Source: Nocardiopsis ansamitocini
Lineage (GTDB): Bacteria; Actinomycetota; Actinomycetes; Streptosporangiales; Streptosporangiaceae
NCBI RefSeq assembly: GCF_030268225.1
Contig: NZ_BSQG01000001.1
Coordinates: 186,001-250,000, forward strand
Direction of reading: 5' to 3'
Length of the DNA: 64,000 bases
A program made the position numbers and the translations under genes. Under the pieces are notes generated by a model. The model was not told the DNA's origin. It worked only from the letters and a program-made list of their open reading frames with translations, and searched no databases. How positions within the stretch are numbered: the first letter of the stretch is position 1; every line of letters begins with the position of its first letter. Below are positions 41,826 through 51,088 of this stretch, piece after piece.

Positions 41826-43016
41826 TCAGAAGGGGCTGATCGTGACCGCGAAGGCGGCGGGGGCGTGGTCCTGGATGTAGGACGCGAAGTCCACGACGTC
41901 GTCGAAGGCGAAACCGTACGCCTTGCCGTCCTCGGTGTACTCGTGGAAGACACCGGCGTAGCGGTTGGTGATCGCGTGCTGGTAGAAGGCCGCGGCGTCG
42001 GTGGTGGGCTGCTCGGCGACGTCCAGCAGGGTGGAGCGGTTGAAGGCGGCACCCAGGATGGCGGCGACCGGACCGGTGATGCCGTCGTTGGGGGCCGCAA
42101 GCGCTCCGTCGCAGAAGAAGACGTCGCGGGTGGAGGGGCGGGAGATGGGGGCCACTCCGTTGTCGAAGACCAGTTGGTCGGAGCCGTTGACGCGTCCGGT
42201 GAAGGTGCCCGCGTTGGTGGTGACGCGCAAGTCGGTTCCGGCGTAGCGCGACCAGACCTCGTCGATGTAGGGGTCGTAGTAGTCGCTGGGGAAGACTCCT
42301 GTGTCGAGTCCGTGTCCCGGCGCGATGACGCGGAGGCGGTCGCCGACGACGAGCGGGGAGTAGTCGGAGTCCGCGGCGATCGCGTCGAAGACGGCGTCAC
42401 GCCCCCCCGGTTTGAAGGTACCGGTGGTCTGGTCCGCGTCGCCGGTGAGCTTGATGGACAACGGAACGCTGAACTGGTCCACCATGCTGGTGTTGCAGAA
42501 CATGCCGGAGGTGTTGTGGGTGAACTCGACCGTGTCGTGCAGGACCTCGTAGTTGGGGTCGGACTCCACCCAACCGGCGGGGTACTGCAACGCGGCCCGG
42601 CCGTCACCGTCGGCCACGACCTTGAAACGGAGCTTGTCGCCCAGGGCGAAGTAGATCCGCCCGGACATGAAGGGCAACGACAGTTCGGTGGTGTCCCCGG
42701 AGAGCGGGATGGAGTAGTCGGTGAATCCGTCGTCGGTGTTGTCGGACTCGCTGACCGGCCGCAGGGTCCCGTCGGCGGTGACGTAGGACTGCTGGCCCGT
42801 CGCCAGGTCGGTGCCGACGATGTAGACGCGAATCTGATCGCTGCCGAACGACCCGCTGTCGTTGGTGATGGTGAGGGGAAGCGCCCCGGCTTGGCCGGCT
42901 CCGCTGCCGCTGGTCAGGCCGGCGTTCTGCGGTGAGCCGCAGCCTGCGGCACCGAGCAGGGGAACTCCGACCGCGGCCAGGGTGGCGCCGCCAAGGAAGG
43001 ATCTTCGGTTGAACAT
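41826..43016 (-). CDS. GH64 beta-1,3-glucanase, Tat-exported
   Basis: A 396-aa protein. The N-terminus RRSFLGGATLAAVGV with LGAAGC gives a twin-arginine signal plus lipobox, so it is predicted to be a Tat-exported lipoprotein. The rest matches the GH64/thaumatin-like laminaripentaose-producing glucanases (LPLTITNDSG, QIRVYIVG, SGRIYFALGDKLRFKV, DQFSVPLSI, YDPYIDEVWSRY, FFCDGAL). The ATG at 43016 follows GAGG. It is the first gene of the operon with the GH16-like lipoprotein. Confidence 0.88.
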   Translation of the reverse strand: MFNRRSFLGGATLAAVGVPLLGAAGCGSPQNAGLTSGSGAGQAGALPLTITNDSGSFGSDQIRVYIVGTDLATGQQSYVTADGTLRPVSESDNTDDGFTDYSIPLSGDTTELSLPFMSGRIYFALGDKLRFKVVADGDGRAALQYPAGWVESDPNYEVLHDTVEFTHNTSGMFCNTSMVDQFSVPLSIKLTGDADQTTGTFKPGGRDAVFDAIAADSDYSPLVVGDRLRVIAPGHGLDTGVFPSDYYDPYIDEVWSRYAGTDLRVTTNAGTFTGRVNGSDQLVFDNGVAPISRPSTRDVFFCDGALAAPNDGITGPVAAILGAAFNRSTLLDVAEQPTTDAAAFYQHAITNRYAGVFHEYTEDGKAYGFAFDDVVDFASYIQDHAPAAFAVTISPF

Positions 43017-43767
43017 GGTCGCTTGTCCTCACGGAGGGGGCTGAAGTGGGGACCAATCTGGCGACTCAGGACAACAAACGTCAACCTCAAGTAAAAAGTG
43101 AACGGCGTTTATCTAACATTTCTACTGGTAACAAAGTTGCCATGTGATTTAGATCACTGTCCAGGAGTGGTCGCATCTGGTTTCGATCCGGCCGCCAACG
43201 GCAAGGCCGTCGGGGCAATTGATCCATTTAAGACAATAAAAAATATGAAAAGTCATTTTTCATATGATTTGACGGGATTGACACTCCCCGGCCGCCCAGG
43301 CGGACACGCCACCATGCACAGTCGACGCCCGGATGCCAGGGCCGTTGTGCCCGGGGCGCGCAAGGCCGTCGGCAATGCGGCAACTGATCCACCCGGCACA
43401 AGCGTTCGGCGTGGATCAGCAGCGTCACGGTGTTCGATCCCGGTGGGGAACCGCCCGGAAAAGTCGTAACGGGACCGAGGCCAGCAGCTGCACGTACAGC
43501 GCCTCCGCCATCGCCTGCCGGCAGCAGCAACGCTCCGGCCCGACTGTCGGGGGGCCGGGCCCGTCCCCCATCGGGCCCGCCCGATCCATGCGTTTCTTTA
43601 ACGCCGATCGGGGCGGCGGAGGGGGAGACTCCTTGTCGAGGGTGTTCCCGACGTCTCCGGTCCACCGCAGCAGCGCGGCTCCGGCACGGGGTGACGGGTC
43701 CACGCCGCACAGACGAGAGCGAAGGGGCCCGTTGAGCGTCGAACCGAGGTTCGCCATACCGGCGTAC
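43017..43767. promoter_or_regulatory. Long divergent region with AT-rich inverted repeat
   Basis: These 751 bases separate GH64 from the APC permease; I see no gene. ATATGAAAA (43243-43251) and TTTTCATAT (43257-43265) form a perfect 9-bp inverted repeat with a 5-bp spacer, embedded in an AT-rich stretch (about 43230-43270) unusual for this genome. It looks like an operator, possibly for glucan induction of the hydrolases. A GC-rich leader of unknown structure occupies about 43440-43730. Confidence 0.4.
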
Positions 43768-45711
43768 ATGGCCAGTCCCGCACAACCCAAGGCACCGTCG
43801 AACAAGGTGACCCGTTGGCTGTTGGCCGACCAGGTGCAGGCGGTCGGCGCTCGGGCGGCACACCGGCACTCGCCGCCCCAGGCGTGGTGGAAGGTGATGT
43901 GCCTGACCGGAGTGGACTACTTCTCGACCCTGTCCTATCTTCCCGGGATCGCGGCAATGACCGCCGGGGCTCTCTCACCGCTGGCCACCCTGCTGATCGT
44001 GGTGCTGACCCTGTTCGGGATGTTGCCGATGTATCGCAGGATCGCCCGGGAGAGCCCCAACGGGCAGGGGTCGATAGCGATGCTGGAGAAACTGCTCCCC
44101 TTCTGGCAGGGGAAGGTCTTCGTCCTGTGCCTGCTCGGGTTCGTCGTGACCTCCTGGGTGATCACGATTACGCTGTCGTCGGCCGACGCCACCGTGCACG
44201 CCCTGGAGAACCCCTATCTGCCCGATGTCCTCAGCGGGCAGAACGTCGCCATCACCGTTGTCCTCCTGCTGGTCCTGTGCGGGGTGTTCCTGCTCGGTTT
44301 TCGCGAGGCAGTTGCCGTCGCCATCCCCCTCGTCGCAGTGTTCTTGCTGCTCAACATGGTGGTGATCGGCGTCGGGCTGGTCGAGGTGTTCAACGGCTCC
44401 GGTGCGTTCGACAACTGGACGACCGCTCTCACCGCCACCCCGGGCGGTTTCGGCGGCATCATCGGCATCGCGCTGACCGCCTTCCCGCTTCTCGTGCTGG
44501 GCCTGTCGGGCTTCGAGACCGGGGTCAGCATGATGCCGCTGGTCGCCGACCACGGCCGGACCGCCGCCCAGCGCCTGGAGTCGCGCATCCGCAACACCCG
44601 CAGGTTGTTGACCACCGCGGCGTTGATCATGAGCGTGTACCTGATCGCGACCACGTTCATCACCACGGTGCTGATCCCGCCCGAGGCGTTCGAGAAAGGC
44701 GGCGCGGCCAGTGGCCGCGCACTGGCGTACCTGGCACACGAATACCTCGGCAACACCTTCGGGACCGTCTACGACATCAGCAGCATCCTGATCCTGTGGT
44801 TCGCCGGCGCCTCGGCCATGGCCGGGCTGATCAACATCGTGCCCCGTTACCTTCCCTCCTACGGCATGGCTCCGGAGTGGGGCCGGGCGGTGCGACCGGT
44901 CGTTCTGGTCTACACCTTCGTCAGCGTCAGTATCACCATCGCGTTCAACGCCGACGTGGACGCCCAGTCGGGGGCCTACGCCACCGGAATCCTGGCGATG
45001 ATGGTCTCCGGGGCGACCGCGGTGACGGTCTCCTCGGTGCGGCACGGGCAGCGGCGCACAGCGGTGGCCTTCAGCGTACTGACGCTCGTCCTGCTCTACG
45101 CGCTGACCGCCAACGTGGTCGAGCGCCCCGACGGCATCGCGATCTCGGGCATGTTCATCGCCGGGATCATCGTGATCTCCCTGGTCTCGCGTGTCTCGCG
45201 CACCACCGAGCTCAGAGCGGACCGCATCGAGTTCGACCGTGCCGCCCGCCAGTTCATCACCGAGTCGCTGGCCTCGGACCCGACACTGCACCTGGTCGCG
45301 AACCGGCGCGACACCGGGGACACCGCCGAATACGCCGAGAAGGAAGCGGACCAACGCCGCAAGAGCCCCGTCCCCGGGCCGGCCGACGTGCTGTTCCTGG
45401 AGATCGACGTCATCAATCCCTCCGATTTCAGCGACGTGCTGAAGATCCGCGGAGTCGACATCGGCGGGTACCGGGTCCTGCGGGCGCAGAGCCCGGCAGC
45501 ACCGAACACGATCGCCGCGATCCTGCTCGCGCTGCGCGACGCGACCGGGGTCAAACCGCACTGCCACTTCGAATGGTCCGACGGCAACCCTCTGGGCCTG
45601 CTGCTGCGCTACCTGTTGTTGGGCCGCGGCGACACCGCCCCAATCGTCCGGGAGATCCTGCGCGAGGCCGAACCCGACGAGGCCCGCCGCCCGGATGTGC
45701 ACGTGGGCTGA
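43768..45711 (+). CDS. APC superfamily permease with C-terminal soluble domain
   Basis: A 647-aa protein. About 11-12 hydrophobic helices start at [40 protein letters not shown] and [19 protein letters not shown] are characteristic of APC amino-acid/K+-type permeases. Residues from about 460 form a ~185-aa cytoplasmic domain ([27 protein letters not shown]). The substrate is not evident. ATG 43768 is used; an in-frame TTG at 43732, with AAGGGG before it, is an alternative start adding 12 residues. It has its own long leader and is convergent with the MerR gene. Confidence 0.82.
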   Translation: MASPAQPKAPSNKVTRWLLADQVQAVGARAAHRHSPPQAWWKVMCLTGVDYFSTLSYLPGIAAMTAGALSPLATLLIVVLTLFGMLPMYRRIARESPNGQGSIAMLEKLLPFWQGKVFVLCLLGFVVTSWVITITLSSADATVHALENPYLPDVLSGQNVAITVVLLLVLCGVFLLGFREAVAVAIPLVAVFLLLNMVVIGVGLVEVFNGSGAFDNWTTALTATPGGFGGIIGIALTAFPLLVLGLSGFETGVSMMPLVADHGRTAAQRLESRIRNTRRLLTTAALIMSVYLIATTFITTVLIPPEAFEKGGAASGRALAYLAHEYLGNTFGTVYDISSILILWFAGASAMAGLINIVPRYLPSYGMAPEWGRAVRPVVLVYTFVSVSITIAFNADVDAQSGAYATGILAMMVSGATAVTVSSVRHGQRRTAVAFSVLTLVLLYALTANVVERPDGIAISGMFIAGIIVISLVSRVSRTTELRADRIEFDRAARQFITESLASDPTLHLVANRRDTGDTAEYAEKEADQRRKSPVPGPADVLFLEIDVINPSDFSDVLKIRGVDIGGYRVLRAQSPAAPNTIAAILLALRDATGVKPHCHFEWSDGNPLGLLLRYLLLGRGDTAPIVREILREAEPDEARRPDVHVG

Positions 45712-45760
45712 TCGTGGCCGCGGCGACCGCCGCCGGCCGAAATCGCTGCGGCAGCAACCC

Positions 45761-46126
45761 TCACTGCAGGTGAGAGCAGTCGGACCCCGGGTTCCGCGTA
45801 ACGGCGATCACGTCGTCGAGCCGGTCGCACACAGCGAGCAGGTCGGTGATCCGCCGGTCGATGCGCACGCGCTCGGTCACCAGCCGGTCCAGGAGTTCCG
45901 GGGACGCTCGACCCGAGTCCACGCATGACAGCACCTCGCGGACCACTCTGCTCGGAAGGCCCGCGGCATAGAGCTGCTGGATCAACAGGACCCGGTCGAC
46001 GGCGGTGTCGGGGTAATGCCGATGACCGCCGGGGCTGCGATACGCCTGGAGCAGATCCTGTTCCTCGTAATAGCGCAGCGCCCGGACGCTGACCCCCGCC
46101 TTGTCGGCGACCTCACCGATGCGCAT
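45761..46126 (-). CDS. MerR family transcriptional regulator
   Basis: A 121-aa protein. The winged HTH MRIGEVADKAGVSVRALRYYEEQDLL is canonical, then RSPGGHRHYPDTAVDRVLLIQQL and a coiled-coil dimerisation helix. The short C-terminus with C-x-R-L and CSHLQ does not clearly match a metal-site pattern. The ATG at 46126 follows GGAGG. It is divergent from a quinone oxidoreductase across a palindromic promoter, so redox or electrophile sensing is likely but inferred. Confidence 0.9.
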   Translation of the reverse strand: MRIGEVADKAGVSVRALRYYEEQDLLQAYRSPGGHRHYPDTAVDRVLLIQQLYAAGLPSRVVREVLSCVDSGRASPELLDRLVTERVRIDRRITDLLAVCDRLDDVIAVTRNPGSDCSHLQ

Positions 46127-46158
46127 CGATCCTCCTCCGCCCGGGCGACCTGCCCGAG

Positions 46159-46190
46159 TTGTACCTGACGTCGACGTCAGGTTCTAACGT
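46159..46190 (+). promoter_or_regulatory. MerR-type promoter with 20-bp palindrome
   Basis: TTGTAC (46159-46164) and TAACGT (46185-46190) are separated by 20 bp, the over-long spacing typical of MerR-activated promoters. The perfect palindrome ACCTGACGTC/GACGTCAGGT (46163-46182) fills the spacer. Confidence 0.75.
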
Positions 46191-46272
46191 AGTGGGCGTC
46201 GGCGATCGCCGGGCATTCACCCCACTGACCTCACGAACGGCCGGTCCAGGCCGCGTGGAAAGGCAGAACGTC

Positions 46273-47229
46273 ATGCGCGCAGTCCGATATCACGAGTACG
46301 GCGGTGTGGAGGTTCTCGTGGTCGAGCAGGCACCGGCCCCCCGTCCCGGCCCGGGCGAGATCCGCGTCCGCGTCGCGGCGGCCGGCGTCAACCCCGTCGA
46401 CTGGAACGTGCGTTCCGGTGCGGTGCGCGAGATGCTCCCCGTGGACCTGCCAGCGATTCCTGGGCTGGACGCCGTCGGCGTGGTCGACGAGATCGGCGAG
46501 GGCGTGCGGGGGGTGGGCACCGGCGACCGTGTCTTCGGGCTGGTCGGCAAGGGCGTGCGGGGGGCGGCGGGCACCGGCGGTGTCTCCGGGCGGGGCGGCG
46601 TCACCGGCGCGACAGCGGAGCTGGCCGTGCTCTCGGCCTGGGCCCACGCGCCCACCACGTGGACAGACGAGGAGGCCGCCGGCGCGGGCCTGGCATCCGT
46701 GACCGCGATGGGCGGGCTGAAGGCGCTCGGTCCCCTGCGGGGGCGTACCCTTCTCGTCGAGGGCGCCGCCGGAGGCGTGGGCAGTGCCGCGGTCGAGATC
46801 GCGGTGGCCCAGGGCGCCACCGTGATCGGGACGGCCAGCGAGCGCAACCACGAGTTCCTCGCCTCCCTCGGAGCCGTTCCCACCACCTACGGCGCCGGCC
46901 TGGCGGAGCGCCTGGCCGTCCTGGCCCCGGACGGTGTCGACATCGTGCTCGACACCGCGGGCTCCGGCTCCCTGGCCGACCTCATCGCGATCGCGGGCGA
47001 CCCCGCTCGCGTGTCGACGATCGCCGACTACGCCAATGCACAGCGCCTGGGCGTGCACCTGGCCATCGCGGAGTACGACTCCACCCTCCTCTCCGAAGCG
47101 AGCGAACTCGGCCGGCGGGGCCGTTACACACCGCGCATCGAGCTGGCCTACCCTCTCGAACGGATCGCGGAGGCGCACGCATACGCCGAGCGCGGGCACA
47201 CACGGGGAAAGATCGTGGTCCGCATCTGA
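46273..47229 (+). CDS. Quinone oxidoreductase-like NADP-dependent MDR protein
   Basis: A 318-aa zinc-free medium-chain reductase: MRAVRYHEYGGVEVL, AAGVNPVDWNVRSG, nucleotide motif VEGAAGGVGSAAVEIA, and the final GHTRGKIVVRI. Such enzymes reduce quinones or enones with NADPH. Residues 78-106 contain an in-frame tandem duplication (GVRG..GTG twice; DNA 46501-46540 and 46552-46591) that lengthens a loop. The ATG at 46273 follows AAAGG. Expression is expected to be controlled by the divergent MerR regulator. Confidence 0.9.
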   Translation: MRAVRYHEYGGVEVLVVEQAPAPRPGPGEIRVRVAAAGVNPVDWNVRSGAVREMLPVDLPAIPGLDAVGVVDEIGEGVRGVGTGDRVFGLVGKGVRGAAGTGGVSGRGGVTGATAELAVLSAWAHAPTTWTDEEAAGAGLASVTAMGGLKALGPLRGRTLLVEGAAGGVGSAAVEIAVAQGATVIGTASERNHEFLASLGAVPTTYGAGLAERLAVLAPDGVDIVLDTAGSGSLADLIAIAGDPARVSTIADYANAQRLGVHLAIAEYDSTLLSEASELGRRGRYTPRIELAYPLERIAEAHAYAERGHTRGKIVVRI

Positions 47230-47752
47230 GCCGGCCCCCACCGTTCGGGGCCTCACACCGCCTCGGCGGCGGGAGGCCAGCACCTCGGATCATGTTCCCG
47301 GAGTGGTCCGGGTGTCCCGGAGGTCGTTTCGCCAGGGGTCCCCGGTACGCAACCGTCCAGACCGCCGAGACCGGCTCGGGCACGTTGATTGTGAAGCCGG
47401 CCCCTGCGACAGCCCGCCGGGTACCGCGCCCGGCTTCCTCGGCCTCAATCGTGAGGCCCTCGCGCGCTCCCGCCGCCGTCGCGCCTGCTTCTGGCGGCAA
47501 GCAGGCAACGACTGGCTGGGTAACGCTCCCACCATCATCCCGCCCTTGGGCGGCGTTGTCCTTGCCTGAAAGACGTGGGGGGCTCAGAGCGCTGAGGCAC
47601 TACCGCGGAAGGCTGACTCGGATGCGACGTAGCCTGCTGGCGCGACAGACCGGCGCGCCGCGGCCCGGTGTGACTTCCTGCGAGGGGGACTACGGAAAAC
47701 TCCCCCGGAACACGACGAAGCCCTGGCGAGAAAACTACTCTCGCCAGGGCTT
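47230..47752. other. Intergenic region without recognised gene
   Basis: About 490 bases after the oxidoreductase contain only short open frames with no family resemblance. The last part is a 14-bp perfect hairpin (47718-47731 / 47739-47752), which on the minus strand lies 6 nt beyond the tRNA and is its likely terminator. Confidence 0.5.
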
Positions 47753-47757
47753 TCACG

Positions 47758-47831
<74 letters not shown>

Positions 47832-47925
47832 GCCGCGTTGTGCGAGCCCGTCTCCGGCCTCGCCAACGGGTTTAACTTTAGCGCATCCGCAAGGCTGGTC
47901 GTGACAGGTTTTCCGGCGGCCTCCA

Positions 47926-48318
47926 TCACCGTCGCGGCCTCTCTCTCGGCTCCTGGAGGTCATTTCCGGGCTGGACCTTGTCCCCGGGCACCTTGGGCAC
48001 GTGGAACACGACCAACCGCACCGGATGGGGCACCGGAAGCGCTCCGTGCAGCTCGTACGGTTCCAGGACCAGGAGATCACCCGAGTTCAGCCGTACCGTC
48101 TCACCGTTGACCGAGTAGTCGGCGGCGTCGAGGAAGTAGAAGATCTCGTACAGGTGGCGATGGTAGTGCCGCTCCTCGGTGAAGTCGGCGGGATGCTCGA
48201 CCAGCAGGACCGCGGCCCGGTCGACGGGGACGCCCACCGGCAGATCGAGGAGGGGGAGCACGCTGCGCCCGTCAGGGCGTTCATCGGGAGCCATCGAATC
48301 GGAGTGCACGACGCGCAT
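47926..48318 (-). CDS. Cupin-domain protein
   Basis: A 130-aa single cupin. The first motif has HYHRHLYEIFYFLD (His pair and Glu), the second GDLLVLEPYELHG (His), together a 3-His/Glu metal site. The enzymatic or sensing role is unknown; sugar-isomerase or regulatory cupins are possible. ATG 48318 has AGGG upstream and lies 13 bp after the stop of the nucleotidyltransferase-kinase fusion, so it is the last gene of that operon. The C-terminal 20 residues are charged. Confidence 0.8.
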   Translation of the reverse strand: MRVVHSDSMAPDERPDGRSVLPLLDLPVGVPVDRAAVLLVEHPADFTEERHYHRHLYEIFYFLDAADYSVNGETVRLNSGDLLVLEPYELHGALPVPHPVRLVVFHVPKVPGDKVQPGNDLQEPRERPRR

Positions 48319-48331
48319 CGGACCCTGTCTC

Positions 48332-50014
48332 TCAGACGCCCGGGAGAACCGGGGCTTTGGCGGTTTCGGCCATGACATCCGTGTAGAAGCCGTTGATCAG
48401 TTCCAGTCCGCGGGCGTAACAGGCGAGGGCAACCGTGTCCGGTCTGTCGCGGACGATGTGGAAGGGCATGACACTGCACATGTGCGCGGCCTCGGCCAGA
48501 CGCACCTTGAAGAACCAGTGCGCGTCGTCCTGGGACCAGTCGCTTGCCAGGAACCAGTCCAGGAGCCGTTCCCGGACATCGTGGTAGAAAGCGACCAGGC
48601 GGGGAGAGGTGAAGGCGTAGTCGATGGCGTCGTCGCCGGCGTCGACCTCGACCAGGCCGTCGTGGATGAGGTCGTAGAGCGAATTGACGGAGTGCCAGAT
48701 CTTGCCCAGGTCGTAGGCCACGTCGTAGCCGGAGTTCCCTCTCGGGTCGATCAGGAGGAAACGATGGTTGTCCCGGTCGATCAGGATGTTGTCGAAGTGT
48801 GGGTCGCCGTGCGTGCGGACCAGGCGCTCGGGGGTCAGCATGTCCAGCACCGCAGGGTCTCGCTCCAGGTCGTCGACCAGTTGGCGAAGCCCTCTGAGAA
48901 CGACACCGTTCACCGTGACTTCGGCCGCGGTCCAGAGCCGGCGCCGCTCCGGGAGGGCGTTCGCCGCCTGTGCGAGCCTGCCGCGGATCCGGTCCAGGTG
49001 GGTACGGCGGACGTAGTCGGCCGGCGCCGGGAGCGGCGCGACCGGGTAGACGTCGCGCCGCAACGCGGCCAGCGTCCTGCGCGCCCACCGCGCGGCCTCC
49101 GCCTCGTCGATGTCGCCCGACAGGATGAGACGGCGCAGGGTGGGGAGATGATGGTGGACGAGGTCCACGGACACGCCGTAGGTCTCGATCCGGGACTCGA
49201 CCACCTCGGGGAAGTGCCTGCGCGCGTTCCTTTCCAGACCGTGCAGCCAGCCGACCTCGTCGGCCAGCTTCTCCGCACCGGCGCCGACGGCCTCTTTGCG
49301 CACTGTTCGCAGCCCCGACGCGGGATGCAGTCGGATGTAGGTCCGTGCGTAGGAGCCGCCCGCCAGTGCTCCGCCGACCACGACGTCGTCCCCATGGATG
49401 TCTCGGGTCTGCGCCGCGCACTGGACATGGGTGCGCTGCGCCAGTTGGCAGACCGCCTGGGTCCACGGGAGCCGGAAGGCGTTCCTGGCGAGGATGTCGC
49501 CGAGCAGTGCCCGGTCTCCCCCGGTGAGGAAGAGTGTGCCCAGGTACTCCAGGTCGCCCTCATGGCCCAGGCTGTCCAGGATCAGCGCGAGACGGCCTTC
49601 GCGGTGGGCGGTGGCGAACACCTGTCCCCGGCGCACGAGGACGCCCCGGTCGGCCACCAGCACGGTGGCCGTGGTCAGGTTGGCGAACGCCGAGAGGATA
49701 CCGGGGCGTATCTCGCACGAACAGTCGAGGATGAGGACGCTGCCGCGCCCGTGCCGCAACTGTGCGGCCAGGGCGCGGGCCCGGGCGCACCGGTCCTCCC
49801 CCACGACGCACTTCATCATGTCCGAGCGGGGAATGCGCGACGTGGGTGCGTCGTGTGGGGCCGGGGACTTCGGGAAGGTACCGGACCGTTCGCCCGTGAT
49901 GATCGTGACCTGGCCGAGTGTGCCGTCGAGGACCGCTGCGCGCAGCCGGGTCACGAGGTCGACCGGTTCGTCCGGATGGTGGGGGCACAAGGTGTCGCGC
50001 ACGATGATCTCCAT
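48332..50014 (-). CDS. Nucleotidyltransferase-like / aminoglycoside-phosphotransferase-fold fusion
   Basis: A 560-aa two-domain protein. Residues 1 to about 220 resemble the later half of GT-A nucleotidyltransferases (VLILDCSCEIRPGIL, ATVLVADRG, EYLGTLFLTGGDRALLGDIL), but the classic GxGxR...PK N-terminus is replaced by IITGERSGTFPKSPAP. From about 225 there is an APH/choline-kinase-like domain with catalytic THGDPHFDNILID and metal loop LLIDPRGNSGYDVAYDLGKI. A sugar- or alcohol-phosphate activating role with the RmlD-like neighbour is inferred. The ATG at 50014 follows AGGAG. Confidence 0.62.
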   Translation of the reverse strand: MEIIVRDTLCPHHPDEPVDLVTRLRAAVLDGTLGQVTIITGERSGTFPKSPAPHDAPTSRIPRSDMMKCVVGEDRCARARALAAQLRHGRGSVLILDCSCEIRPGILSAFANLTTATVLVADRGVLVRRGQVFATAHREGRLALILDSLGHEGDLEYLGTLFLTGGDRALLGDILARNAFRLPWTQAVCQLAQRTHVQCAAQTRDIHGDDVVVGGALAGGSYARTYIRLHPASGLRTVRKEAVGAGAEKLADEVGWLHGLERNARRHFPEVVESRIETYGVSVDLVHHHLPTLRRLILSGDIDEAEAARWARRTLAALRRDVYPVAPLPAPADYVRRTHLDRIRGRLAQAANALPERRRLWTAAEVTVNGVVLRGLRQLVDDLERDPAVLDMLTPERLVRTHGDPHFDNILIDRDNHRFLLIDPRGNSGYDVAYDLGKIWHSVNSLYDLIHDGLVEVDAGDDAIDYAFTSPRLVAFYHDVRERLLDWFLASDWSQDDAHWFFKVRLAEAAHMCSVMPFHIVRDRPDTVALACYARGLELINGFYTDVMAETAKAPVLPGV

Positions 50015-50182
50015 CGGCTCTCTCCTCTTGCGGAAAACGAGAGTTGACGCGTGCTTGCTTCGTTGCCCGGGGCGGGGTGGGGCCCGACACGGGCTGTGTT
50101 CCTCGTGGTTCGTCGTGCTTCGCTGATAGTGGGTGGCTCGTGTCGTATCCGGGCGGGTCGGCACCCCGCGCGGACTGGATCG

Positions 50183-51088
50183 CTAGTGGTCCGTTCGTGG
50201 TGCGCGGGCCTCCCCTATCGCGCTCAGGTACGACGGAAGGCGCTGGGAGACTCCAGCGGGCGGGTCGATGCCCATTTGTTCAAGCCTGGTGGTCTTCAGG
50301 CAGGGGCGGGGCGGCCTGGGCGCCCCTGACGCAGGTCGGAGCGCGTACGAGGGCAGGACCAGGGCGGCCGGGAGGCCGGCCGTTTCGGCGATCTTCCTGG
50401 CCCACGCGTACTTCGTCACCTTCTCCCGGCTGGCCAGGTGAACGATGCCGCCGCGGTCTTCGGCGATGAGCCGCCCCACGATGGCGGCCACGTCACCCGT
50501 CCAGGTCGGTTGGCGTTCGAACCGGTCGTCCAACTCGACGGCCTCCCCCTGCCGGAGTGTGTGCAGGAGCGACTCCGTCCACGTGGGGCCGCGTCCCGAC
50601 ACCCGTTTCCCGTAGAGCACGGGGAGGCGGACGATCAAGTGGTCGGGAACCCGTGAGGCCTCGGTCTCCCCGCGCCGTTTCGTCTCTCCGTAGACCTGGA
50701 GCGGGTTCGGGGGGTCGTTCTCCGCGTATCCGTCGGTGGCTCTCCCGTCGAAGACGTACTCCGTCGAGATGTACACCAACTTCACTCCCCGGCGCGCGCA
50801 CTGCTGCGCCACGTTCCCGGTCGTCACGGTGTTCACCCGGTGGGCCATTTCGGGGTCGTCCTCGCACTGCTGCACATCGGCGTTGGCCACGCAGTGGACG
50901 CACACGTCCAGCGGCTCCTGCGCGAAGAACGCCTCGACGTCCTCTCCGGAACCGGCCTCGACCCGCCGGCAGCGCGGACGGTCCCGTGAGTACGACCACC
51001 CCCGTACCTCGTCGGCGGCGGACAGAGCCGCCATCAGCTCCGAGCCAAGCATTCCGCCCGCACCGGTGACGAGGATCCTTCGGGCCAT
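50183..51088 (-). CDS. RmlD-like NAD(P)-dependent sugar reductase/epimerase
   Basis: A 301-aa short-chain reductase. The Rossmann motif GAGGMLGSEL is at the N-terminus, VYISTEYVFDG and the catalytic YGETKRRGE follow, and VRLPVLYG and TWTGDVAAIVGRL match dTDP-4-dehydrorhamnose reductase (RmlD). No rmlABC genes are nearby, so the substrate may be another nucleotide-linked or phosphorylated ketose. ATG 51088 follows GAGGG. It is the first gene of the operon whose promoter lies at 51300-51329, leaving a ~200-nt leader. Confidence 0.8.
   Translation of the reverse strand: MARRILVTGAGGMLGSELMAALSAADEVRGWSYSRDRPRCRRVEAGSGEDVEAFFAQEPLDVCVHCVANADVQQCEDDPEMAHRVNTVTTGNVAQQCARRGVKLVYISTEYVFDGRATDGYAENDPPNPLQVYGETKRRGETEASRVPDHLIVRLPVLYGKRVSGRGPTWTESLLHTLRQGEAVELDDRFERQPTWTGDVAAIVGRLIAEDRGGIVHLASREKVTKYAWARKIAETAGLPAALVLPSYALRPASGAPRPPRPCLKTTRLEQMGIDPPAGVSQRLPSYLSAIGEARAPRTDH

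Noticed and set aside
43440-43767. c-di-AMP (ydaO-type) riboswitch before the APC permease
   Set aside because: A few G-rich blocks resemble it, but I could not trace the conserved core and long-range pairings. A covariance-model search would decide.
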